From: Cycloclasticus sp.
GTDB lineage: Bacteria; Pseudomonadota; Gammaproteobacteria; Methylococcales; Cycloclasticaceae
Length of the DNA stretch: 5,095 bases
Direction of reading: 5' to 3'
Assembly (NCBI GenBank): GCA_016764415.1
Contig: JAESRY010000146.1
Location: forward strand, 1-5,095
Shown: positions 1 through 5,095 of the stretch, in pieces
Numbering within the stretch: position 1 is the stretch's first letter
Layout of the letters: each line of letters starts with the position of its first letter
Translations under genes and position numbers: made by a program
Notes under the pieces: model-generated
Told to the model about the DNA's origin: nothing
Databases searched by the model: none
Seen by the model: only the letters and a program-made list of their open reading frames with translations

Positions 1-1
1 G

Positions 2-112
2 TATGAAGCCGCAAGCTCATTAGCGAAAAGCATTGCTGAGCTTCACCCGCGAACCAACCAACACCTCTCCCTAAAAAATAATTGCCATCCAGTATTTAAG
101 GCAAACGGGTGA
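2..112 (+). CDS. possible C-terminal end of an unrecognised protein (5'-truncated)
   Basis: An open frame enters from the left edge and runs 36 codons to a TGA at 110-112. That stop directly abuts the stop codon of the convergent permease gene (113-115), as is common for real tail-to-tail genes. The visible peptide starts YEAASSLAKSIAELHPRTNQ and ends VFKANG. It is hydrophilic, with no membrane segment and no motif I recognise. A 36-codon open frame can easily arise by chance, so the call rests mainly on the neat stop-to-stop arrangement. No function is proposed. The sequence left of the window would settle it. Confidence 0.3.
   Translation, partial: YEAASSLAKSIAELHPRTNQHLSLKNNCHPVFKANG
73..104 (-). 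terminator. weak possible Rho-independent terminator of the DMT permease gene
   Basis: Read on the minus strand just past the permease stop, there is a 5-bp stem (TTGCC at 104-100, GGCAA at 86-82) with a 13-base loop, followed at once by TTATTTTTT (81-73). Order and T tract fit an intrinsic terminator, but the stem is short and the loop large, so it would be inefficient. It overlaps the possible tail of the convergent gene at 2-112. Confidence 0.3.
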
Positions 113-997
113 TTAATCGCTTGGTTTTTTCAGGCCCAACTGGAACAGCAAGCCCATCACTATTAGAGACGCGCCTAGAGCCAAGGTTAATGTTAACGAC
201 TCCCCAAGCCAAATAACCGATGACATAATTCCCATTAAAGGCACCATTAAGAAACCCAAAGAAACCGTAACCGCTGGTAGCATTTGCGTTACCCGCATAG
301 ATGCCCATTGTGCTATCGCCGTTGCCATTACGCCGTTGTATAACAAAATAACAACCAACTCCGTGCTCCAGCTCGTTGGCCGAGTATCTGAAAACCAAGC
401 GAACGGAACCACAATACATAGCGCAACAAGAATCTGCCAAGGCGTTAATTCTAAAACACTGCCTTTCCATTGATGCTTTCGTACGTGCAAAATTGATAGC
501 GCCCAAATAAGCGCGGCTACTAATAAAAGCACATTTCCTTTTACAACTGACGCGTCATTCCAATCAAAGCCAAAGGGGTTAAACAACACCATTAGCCCAC
601 ACAAACCAACGCCCACACCCAGTAGTTTCATCCGTGAAATATGTTCGTTCAATAAAAAGTATGCACCGGGTGTAACCCACAATGGCGTTGTATAGGCCAA
701 CAATGCCGCCCTACCTGCATTAACTTCCATTAACCCTAAGTTAATTAACATGACAAACGCAGCGAATTGCATAACACCAACACCCAGTACAATGGGTATA
801 TCTTGCTTGTGTGGACGCTTGAATTTCCCCAAAAATAGAAGCAAACAACTAATCGCAAAAAAAGCAATCATCAATCGTCCCGCTGTAAACCAAAGCGGGT
901 CTATCGAACGCAGGCCTATTTTCATTATTGGCCAATTCGAACCCCAAATAACCACCACCAATAACAACAGTCCCCATGCAGAAGATAGAGCTTTCAT
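113..997 (-). CDS. EamA/DMT-superfamily permease (RhaT/YdcZ-like metabolite exporter)
   Basis: This is an inner-membrane transporter of 294 residues, the usual length for two-EamA-domain members of the drug/metabolite transporter superfamily. About ten hydrophobic segments can be seen, near residues 5-25, 34-57, 66-88, 94-114, 122-140, 153-173, 186-202, 213-232, 240-264 and 268-288. They form two five-helix halves. Typical family pieces are WGSNWPIMKIGL after helix 1, GRAALLAYTTPLWV at helix 4, and a GES sequence (residues 265-267) before the last helix. The C-terminus is short and basic. I chose ATG at 997 because AGGG lies 6 bases upstream of it; the GTG at 1000 would give one extra residue and closer spacing. 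The substrate cannot be read from sequence, since the family exports amino acids, sugars, purines and other small molecules. The gene is divergent from the thioesterase gene and tail-to-tail with whatever lies to its left. Confidence 0.9.
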   Translation of the reverse strand: MKALSSAWGLLLLVVVIWGSNWPIMKIGLRSIDPLWFTAGRLMIAFFAISCLLLFLGKFKRPHKQDIPIVLGVGVMQFAAFVMLINLGLMEVNAGRAALLAYTTPLWVTPGAYFLLNEHISRMKLLGVGVGLCGLMVLFNPFGFDWNDASVVKGNVLLLVAALIWALSILHVRKHQWKGSVLELTPWQILVALCIVVPFAWFSDTRPTSWSTELVVILLYNGVMATAIAQWASMRVTQMLPAVTVSLGFLMVPLMGIMSSVIWLGESLTLTLALGASLIVMGLLFQLGLKKPSD

Positions 998-1003
998 CAC
1001 TTA

Positions 1004-1007
1004 CCCT
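1004..1007 (-). promoter_or_regulatory. Shine-Dalgarno sequence of the DMT permease gene
   Basis: The minus strand reads CAGGGTAAGTGATG. AGGG (1007-1004) is separated by six bases from ATG 997 and by only three from GTG 1000. This spacing is why the ATG was taken as the start. Confidence 0.5.
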
Positions 1008-1024
1008 GAACTAATTAAAAAGCC

Positions 1025-1052
1025 AATATAGCATTTATGAAACGTGTTTTAA
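1025..1052 (-). promoter_or_regulatory. likely sigma70 promoter of the DMT permease gene
   Basis: On the minus strand, TTAAAA (1052-1047, 4 of 6 matches to TTGACA) is followed after 16 bases by TATATT (1030-1025), preceded by TGC, which makes an extended -10. Transcription would start near 1018, giving a leader of about 20 bases that includes the AGGG site. A short dyad, AAAC-GT-GTTT (1040-1049), overlaps the -35 edge and could be an operator, but it is too short to claim. I saw no equally good promoter for the divergent thioesterase gene in the same gap. Confidence 0.4.
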
Positions 1053-1082
1053 TGCGGCTAAATACAAATAAAACACACCGTC

Positions 1083-1505
1083 ATGGCAAGAGTCTCTATA
1101 GATTACCCAAGCAATACCCTGTTTAGCTGCATCCTACCCGTTCGTATTACCGACATCAATTACGGCCAGCATCTAGCGCACGATAAACTCATCTCAATGC
1201 TGCACGAAGCACGCGCTCAATTTTTCCTATACTTTGACATGCAAGAAGCCAATGTAAACGGTCTAGGCATTATCCTGTCTGACCTTGCCATCAGCTATCA
1301 GGCAGAAGCATTTCACCCTGATATATTAACGATAGACATGGCACTTGATGACCCAAGCCGTTGTGGCTGCGACATGGTGTACCACATTTCTAAAGATAAT
1401 GGAAAAACACGCGTAGCAACCGCCAAAACCGGCTTAGTGTTTTTTAACTACAACATCAAAAAAGTCGCCGCCATACCCAGCGACTTCAAGCGCTTGCTCG
1501 GTTAA
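1083..1505 (+). CDS. hotdog-fold acyl-CoA thioesterase (4HBT/YbgC-like)
   Basis: This cytoplasmic enzyme of 140 residues, typical for single-hotdog thioesterases, is expected to hydrolyse an acyl-CoA thioester to free acid and CoA. The N-terminal signature is clear: VRITDINYGQHLAHDKL (residues 20-36) then HEARAQFF. It corresponds to the D-x-D/N-x-x-G-H segment of 4-hydroxybenzoyl-CoA thioesterase, and D24 sits where the catalytic aspartate is expected. A long central helix follows, then beta strands such as VATAKTGLVFFNY (residues 111-123). It lacks the look of the FlK type, which uses Thr/Glu/His. The start is ATG at 1083; no strong ribosome site precedes it. The stop is two bases before the next gene's ATG, so the two are almost certainly one operon. 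The acyl substrate is unknown. The family call is firm but broad. Confidence 0.85.
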   Translation: MARVSIDYPSNTLFSCILPVRITDINYGQHLAHDKLISMLHEARAQFFLYFDMQEANVNGLGIILSDLAISYQAEAFHPDILTIDMALDDPSRCGCDMVYHISKDNGKTRVATAKTGLVFFNYNIKKVAAIPSDFKRLLG

Positions 1506-1507
1506 CC

Positions 1508-2395
1508 ATGCAAAAAGTTACGCTACCCAATTTTAATTACCAAACGATTCGCACCCAAAATGCAGATATAAACACCGCCAGTGCCGGTAGTGGCGCACCG
1601 CTGTTACTGTTACACGGTTACCCACAAACTCACCTTATGTGGCACAAAATTGCGCCCGCATTGAGCGAAAAATTTCACCTTATTTGCGCTGATTTACGCG
1701 GCTATGGCGACAGTTCAAAACCACCCAGCGACGAACAGCATCAAACATACAGTAAACGAGAAATGGCCAATGACATGATTGAGGTTATGCATCAATTTGG
1801 TTATGACAAGTTCTTTGTTGCTGGGCATGACAGAGGCGCTCGCGTCACTCACCGCATGGCGCTGGACCATCCTGATAAAATCTTAAAAGCCGCCGTGTTG
1901 GACATTGTTCCAACCTACGAAATGTTTACACAACTCGATCAAGCAGTGGCGACCGGCTATTATCATTGGCTGTTTTTAATTCAAGACAATGGCTTACCCG
2001 AACACTTAATTGGCTTAGACCCCGATTTTTACTTGAAAGACAAACTCAAGCGCTGGAGCCAATACCCGGAACAATTTGACCAACGCATTGTTGACGACTA
2101 CTTACGCTGCTTCAGAAACCCCGAGGCGATTCATGCCAGCTGTGAAGATTACCGAGCCGCAGCCAGCATTGACCTAGTGCACGACGAGGCCGATTTGAAC
2201 TTAAAGATTCGATGCCCCTTACTCGTACTTTGGGGGAAACACGGCATAATGGGGAAACACTTCAATATGCTCGACATCTGGCAACAAAAAGCGACACGAG
2301 TCAGTGGAACAGCTCTTGATTCTGGTCATTTCTTAGCCGAAGAGGCACCCGAAGAAACGCTGGAGCAATTAGTAAACTTTTTTGAGCTGAGATAA
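1508..2395 (+). CDS. alpha/beta hydrolase, fluoroacetate/haloacetate dehalogenase-like
   Basis: A 295-residue cytoplasmic alpha/beta hydrolase. Fluoroacetate dehalogenase converts haloacetate to glycolate plus halide through an aspartyl-ester intermediate. All residues I recall from the Rhodopseudomonas palustris enzyme RPA1163 can be placed here: nucleophile D108 and carboxylate-binding R109 and R112 in GHDRGAR, acid D132 in VLDIVPTY, halide-pocket H153 and W154 in YYHWLF, Y215 in CEDYRA, and catalytic base H274 in SGHFLAEEAP. The oxyanion region HGYPQTHLMW (36-45) also fits. Offsets from the reference shift smoothly (-2, then -4, then -6), as expected of true homologues. Many relatives with this set prefer chloroacetate or have no proven dehalogenase activity, so the substrate is inferred. 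Epoxide hydrolase, the other Asp-nucleophile group, is less likely given the HW pair and both arginines. The start ATG lies two bases after the thioesterase stop, suggesting translational coupling. Confidence 0.85.
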   Translation: MQKVTLPNFNYQTIRTQNADINTASAGSGAPLLLLHGYPQTHLMWHKIAPALSEKFHLICADLRGYGDSSKPPSDEQHQTYSKREMANDMIEVMHQFGYDKFFVAGHDRGARVTHRMALDHPDKILKAAVLDIVPTYEMFTQLDQAVATGYYHWLFLIQDNGLPEHLIGLDPDFYLKDKLKRWSQYPEQFDQRIVDDYLRCFRNPEAIHASCEDYRAAASIDLVHDEADLNLKIRCPLLVLWGKHGIMGKHFNMLDIWQQKATRVSGTALDSGHFLAEEAPEETLEQLVNFFELR

Positions 2396-2409
2396 CACCA
2401 TCAAGGCCT

Positions 2410-2438
2410 CAGACACACTAGGAAATATACGCTACAAT
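2410..2438 (+). promoter_or_regulatory. likely sigma70 promoter of the pcnB-folK-kinase cluster
   Basis: CAGACA (2410-2415, 4 of 6 matches to TTGACA) and TACAAT (2433-2438, 5 of 6 matches to TATAAT) are separated by exactly 17 bases. Transcription would begin near 2445, about 35 bases before the pcnB TTG start. It sits in the 84-base gap after the hydrolase gene, where no terminator hairpin with a T tract was seen, so read-through from upstream is also possible. Confidence 0.4.
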
Positions 2439-2479
2439 ACCATCGCTTCATCCTTTGATTGACTACCTAAAACCTTACT

Positions 2480-3784
2480 TTGTCCTCTAATAACACACCC
2501 AGCACTTACTCATTTAAAGACCTCGGCTTATCTGCAAAACTGCTTGATAAACACGCCGTTTCTATTACTGAGCGTCTGGTTAACGCGGGTTTTGAAGCCT
2601 ATTTAGTGGGCGGTTGCGTTCGCGACTTATTGTTAGGGCTGCATCCAAAAGATTTTGACGTATCAACCAATGCCGAGCCTGAGCAAATTCAAGCATTATT
2701 TAAAAACTGTCGCCTCATTGGTCGCCGTTTCCGCCTAGCTCACATTCATTTTGGTCGCAACGTTATCGAGGTCGCTACATTTCGCGGCCCTCACGTCAAA
2801 CATAACAAAGACACTAGCCATGCCCACAAAGACGGGCGTTTATTACGTGACAATGTTTACGGCTCTTTAGAAGAAGATGCCTGGCGCCGTGACTTTACCG
2901 TTAATGCTCTGTATTTAGACCCTCAAAAGCAAATAGTTATTGATTACGTAGGCGGCATTGAAGATCATCAAAATAAGCTGCTTCGTCTGATGGGTGACCC
3001 TGAAACACGCTACAAAGAAGACCCTGTCAGGTTACTACGCGCCGTTCGATTTAAAGCGAAGCTGAATTTTAGTGTGGAAGATAATACCGAAGCACCCATG
3101 CGTGCTATGGCACCTTTACTCAAGGACATACCCGCTGCACGTTTATACGACGAATCACTGAAACTTTTTCTTAACAAAAACGCTAGCCTTGTTTTCGCAG
3201 GTCTGCATGAATATGGTTTATTTGATGCGTTATTCCCTCAAACCGGCCTTTGCCTCAAAAATGCCCAATCTGACAATGCACTAAAGCTTATACAACAAGC
3301 GATGGCTAATACCGAAAGTCGTTTAAAAAACGATCAAGGTATCGCGCCCTACTTCCTGTTTTCAACACTTCTTTGGGAGCCGGTTCGTAAGCTGACAGAA
3401 CAAAACCGCGACTCTTTTAATAGCGATAGCCAAGCGCTACACGCTGCAGCAAACGAGGTGCTAGCTCGTCAAGTTAACAGCATTGCACTGCCTCGACGTC
3501 TTACCACGCCCATGCGCGAAGTGTGGACGTTGCAACCTCGCTTCCATAAACGCATCGGCATGCGTTGTTTAAAGTTTATACAACACCCACGTTTTCGAGC
3601 AGCCTATGACTTTATGCTGTTACGTGCCCAATACGGTGAATTAGACCCTCAAATTGCTGATTGGTGGACAAAGATACAAACACTCAATCCAAATGAGCAA
3701 AAGTTATTAACTCGGCCGAAATCGTTTAAAAACAAAAAGAAGCCGCCTAAGAAATCAGATAACGAATCGTCTTCGTCAGAATAA
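2480..3784 (+). CDS. pcnB: poly(A) polymerase I
   Basis: PcnB adds 3' poly(A) tails to RNAs, which promotes their decay with the degradosome. This is a 434-residue class II nucleotidyltransferase. The head domain has LVGGCVRDLLLG (42-53), then KDFDVSTNA with metal-binding aspartates D58 and D60, and WRRDFTVNALY (135-145). The segment LIGRRFRLAHI (79-89) matches the signature that separates bacterial poly(A) polymerases from CCA-adding enzymes. EDPVRLLRAVRFKAKL (180-195) is the conserved block after the head, followed by the helical body and RNA-binding region. The C-terminus is lysine-rich (about 413-425) and ends acidic and serine-rich. The start is TTG at 2480: an in-frame TAA lies at 2468-2470, and the first in-frame ATG is far inside the catalytic domain. 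No Shine-Dalgarno sequence precedes the TTG, so translation is probably weak. It is the first gene of the cluster with folK, one base before it. Confidence 0.95.
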   Translation: MSSNNTPSTYSFKDLGLSAKLLDKHAVSITERLVNAGFEAYLVGGCVRDLLLGLHPKDFDVSTNAEPEQIQALFKNCRLIGRRFRLAHIHFGRNVIEVATFRGPHVKHNKDTSHAHKDGRLLRDNVYGSLEEDAWRRDFTVNALYLDPQKQIVIDYVGGIEDHQNKLLRLMGDPETRYKEDPVRLLRAVRFKAKLNFSVEDNTEAPMRAMAPLLKDIPAARLYDESLKLFLNKNASLVFAGLHEYGLFDALFPQTGLCLKNAQSDNALKLIQQAMANTESRLKNDQGIAPYFLFSTLLWEPVRKLTEQNRDSFNSDSQALHAAANEVLARQVNSIALPRRLTTPMREVWTLQPRFHKRIGMRCLKFIQHPRFRAAYDFMLLRAQYGELDPQIADWWTKIQTLNPNEQKLLTRPKSFKNKKKPPKKSDNESSSSE

Positions 3785-3785
3785 T

Positions 3786-4304
3786 ATGCCTGCCACTGTT
3801 TTTATTGGCCTTGGCAGCAACTTACAAGACCCTGTTCAACAGGTATTAAGTGCGGTTGAAGCGCTTAAGACATTAGATCATACCCACGTCGACGCTATCT
3901 CACGGCTATACGAAACATCTCCTATGGGCCCACAAGACCAACCAAACTACATCAATGCCGTGGCGAAAATTAACACTAAATTACAGCCCTACGATTTACT
4001 GGAGAAATTACACGGCATAGAAGCTGCTCACGACAGAACCCGAGACACCGGCAGATGGGGAGCACGAACCTTGGATTTGGATATTTTATTGTATGCCGAC
4101 CTTGTATTGACAGAACCTAAACTCACCCTGCCACACAGCGGCTTACATGAACGCGCATTCGTTCTATACCCGCTGGCAGATATTGATGACTCATTGATTA
4201 TTCCAACACTTGGCACTGTTCAGCAACTCATCCAGCAATCAGGTGAGCCAGAACCTTCGATTATTGAAGGTAAAAACCTCGAAATACACCCGTCTGTTTG
4301 CTAA
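3786..4304 (+). CDS. folK: 2-amino-4-hydroxy-6-hydroxymethyldihydropteridine diphosphokinase (HPPK)
   Basis: FolK transfers pyrophosphate from ATP to 6-hydroxymethyl-7,8-dihydropterin, the step before dihydropteroate synthase in folate synthesis, in the cytoplasm. It has 172 residues, normal for the family. Visible blocks are FIGLGSNL (6-13), the pterin-loop region SPMGPQDQPNYINAV (45-59), the ATP and magnesium site RWGARTLDLDILLY (90-103) with D97 and D99, and PHSGLHERAFVLYPL (116-130). The R-x-G-x-R-x-x-D-L-D-I-L pattern is the family's database signature. The ATG is one base after the pcnB TAA with no clear Shine-Dalgarno sequence, so translational coupling to pcnB is likely. The pcnB-folK order is standard in pseudomonads and relatives, where panB and panC often follow; here a deoxynucleoside kinase follows instead, in the same reading frame. 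The gene looks intact. Confidence 0.95.
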   Translation: MPATVFIGLGSNLQDPVQQVLSAVEALKTLDHTHVDAISRLYETSPMGPQDQPNYINAVAKINTKLQPYDLLEKLHGIEAAHDRTRDTGRWGARTLDLDILLYADLVLTEPKLTLPHSGLHERAFVLYPLADIDDSLIIPTLGTVQQLIQQSGEPEPSIIEGKNLEIHPSVC

Positions 4305-4314
4305 AGTATTTCGA
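4279..4314 (+). repeat. 9-bp perfect inverted repeat spanning the folK stop codon
   Basis: TCGAAATAC (4279-4287) and GTATTTCGA (4306-4314) are exact reverse complements with an 18-base loop. The folK TAA (4302-4304) is in the loop, and the 3' arm starts one base after it. No T tract follows, so it is not a standard intrinsic terminator. The stem has only three G-C pairs and would be modestly stable. It could affect RNA processing or translation of the next gene, or be chance. Confidence 0.4.
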
Positions 4315-4349
4315 ATGATTCTAATAAACAACATAGCATTATAAATATC

Positions 4350-5095
4350 TTGGAAAAGCATTCCTTAGAAACGGCCAAACCACCAAAATTCATTGTCGTT
4401 GAAGGCCCCATTGGCGTAGGTAAAAGCAGTTTAGCAAAGCGACTCGCCAAAAGCTTTGCTTGTGAAGTTGTTAAAGAAAAAGCCGATGAAAATCCTTTTC
4501 TAGAGCATTTCTATACGCACACTAACCAATCAGCCTTACCCGTCCAACTGCATTTTTTAACCGAGCGCGTTAAACAATGGAACGCATTAAACCAAGATGA
4601 TCTTTTTTCAACCGGCATCGTCACGGATTTTATGCTTGAGAAGGATCCATTGTTCGCAAAGCTAACGCTCACCGATGATGAATACAAATTGTACGACCAG
4701 ATGTATCAATCTTTATCCGTTCAGTCTATAAAACCAGATTTAGTGGTTTATTTGCAAGCGCCGGTGGATGTCTTACAATCTCGGATTAGAAAAAGAGGCA
4801 TTAAGCATGAAAAGAATATCAGTGGTGAATACTTACAAAAGCTCTCCGATGTGTACACCCGTTTTTTTCATCACTATGACAGTAGCCCTTTGCTGATTGT
4901 GAATGCGAGCGATAGTGATCAGGGCTTGGGAGATGTGTCTGGAGTCACTGCCGACGATGGACTTTTCAAGGTACCCTCTCTGCGAAACATCGGCAAGACA
5001 GCACCCTACATGCACAATGGATCCAAAGCTTCGCTGATGGATGTCGTTGAGCACTACAACAGTGGCATTCTGGCCCATCCCAATTTGGACCCTCG
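4350..5095 (+). CDS. deoxynucleoside kinase, joined in frame to a foreign C-terminal segment; runs off the window
   Basis: Residues 1-190 form a deoxyadenosine/deoxyguanosine kinase-type enzyme, which phosphorylates salvaged deoxynucleosides with ATP in the cytoplasm. Seen are the beta strand and P-loop [14 protein letters not shown] (14-27), the substrate-side [16 protein letters not shown] (40-55), the [11 protein letters not shown] helix (66-76), [14 protein letters not shown] (92-105) with D93 where relatives have the DRS-like aspartate, the strand [14 protein letters not shown] (129-142), the arginine-rich lid [14 protein letters not shown] (144-157), and the final strand [11 protein letters not shown] (180-190). 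The family then needs a last helix of roughly 20 residues, which is absent. Instead the frame passes into a peroxidase-like segment (191-248) and leaves the window. The start is TTG at 4350, since no ATG lies between the folK stop and the P-loop; no Shine-Dalgarno sequence is visible. It follows folK by 45 bases, so is probably co-transcribed. The kinase identity is firm; dGK versus dAK cannot be decided. Confidence 0.85.
   Translation, partial: MEKHSLETAKPPKFIVVEGPIGVGKSSLAKRLAKSFACEVVKEKADENPFLEHFYTHTNQSALPVQLHFLTERVKQWNALNQDDLFSTGIVTDFMLEKDPLFAKLTLTDDEYKLYDQMYQSLSVQSIKPDLVVYLQAPVDVLQSRIRKRGIKHEKNISGEYLQKLSDVYTRFFHHYDSSPLLIVNASDSDQGLGDVSGVTADDGLFKVPSLRNIGKTAPYMHNGSKASLMDVVEHYNSGILAHPNLDP
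4920..5095 (+). other. fragment of a MauG/diheme cytochrome c peroxidase-like C-terminal region
   Basis: In the kinase's frame, residues 191-248 read as the end part of the cytochrome c peroxidase/MauG family. The pieces are [13 protein letters not shown] (202-214), TAPYMHNGS (217-225), [12 protein letters not shown] (228-239) and HPNLDP (243-248). In that family this stretch follows the second CxxCH heme site and lies in periplasmic, exported proteins. Here there is no heme site and no signal peptide, so the visible part could not make a working peroxidase. By hand count G+C is 93/175 (53%), against 74/180 (41%) in the 180 bases before it. Homology begins at about the GATC at 4917-4920. It is either the right side of a chimeric join or a rearranged gene piece; the gene's end is outside the window. 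Confidence 0.75.

Noticed and set aside
13..43. 7-bp inverted repeat AAGCTCA / TGAGCTT with a 17-base loop
   Set aside because: It is short, has a large loop and no T tract, and lies inside a possible coding end, so it is probably chance.
96..506. 136-codon open frame on the minus strand inside the permease region
   Set aside because: It overlaps the well-supported permease gene in another frame, and its translation shows no family motif or membrane pattern.
750..1031. 93-codon + strand open frame opposite the permease N-terminus
   Set aside because: It is antisense to the conserved first helices of the permease, with low-complexity, motif-free translation.
1059..1068. TAAATACAAA as a -10 for the thioesterase operon
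   Set aside because: It matches poorly and has no acceptable -35 at 16-18 bases. A promoter must exist somewhere, but I cannot place it.
4028..4216. 62-codon minus-strand frame inside folK
   Set aside because: It is a shadow of the conserved FolK catalytic region and has no recognisable content.
4340..4345. TATAAA, resembling a -10 box just before the kinase TTG
   Set aside because: No -35 match lies at proper spacing, and transcription would start on the start codon itself. Co-transcription from pcnB explains expression better.
4833..5078. 81-codon minus-strand frame crossing the kinase/peroxidase joint
   Set aside because: It is antisense to two segments with clear homology on the + strand. 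Its being open across the joint does not support a real gene.
4350..5095. A new functional class of kinase-peroxidase fusion enzyme
   Set aside because: The peroxidase part lacks heme sites and an export signal, the kinase loses its last helix, composition changes sharply, and the joint is at GATC. A chimera or rearrangement is the simpler reading.

Overview
The window looks like chromosomal DNA of a gammaproteobacterium of moderate G+C content, probably marine or environmental. This rests on the PcnB-type poly(A) polymerase followed directly by FolK, a pairing typical of gammaproteobacterial genomes, and on general protein character. No RNA gene, insertion sequence, phage gene or CRISPR array was seen.

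Layout. Positions 2-112 may hold the last 36 codons of an unrecognised + strand gene. Converging on it is a minus-strand EamA/DMT-family permease (113-997), with its own likely promoter and a weak possible terminator. Divergent from it is a tight + strand pair, a hotdog-fold acyl-CoA thioesterase (1083-1505) and an alpha/beta hydrolase (1508-2395). The hydrolase carries every active-site residue known from fluoroacetate dehalogenase. After an 84-base gap with a plausible promoter comes a second + strand cluster: pcnB (2480-3784, TTG start), folK (3786-4304, one base after pcnB) and a deoxynucleoside kinase (from 4350, TTG start). No gene-free stretch exceeds 84 bases.

How the genes relate. 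PcnB adds 3' poly(A) tails that mark RNA for decay, FolK makes a folate precursor, and the kinase salvages deoxynucleosides. They look co-transcribed rather than parts of one pathway. The thioesterase and dehalogenase-like hydrolase could act in sequence on a halogenated or other small acyl-CoA, but this is inference.

The most striking point is at the right end. The kinase reads normally to about residue 190, then continues in the same frame, with no stop, into the C-terminal part of a MauG/diheme cytochrome c peroxidase-like protein (about 4920-5095). The switch falls on a GATC tetranucleotide (4917-4920), and G+C rises from about 41% to about 53%. The peroxidase part includes no CxxCH heme site. 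I think an assembly or ligation chimera, or a recent rearrangement, is more likely than a working fusion, but the sequence alone cannot decide.
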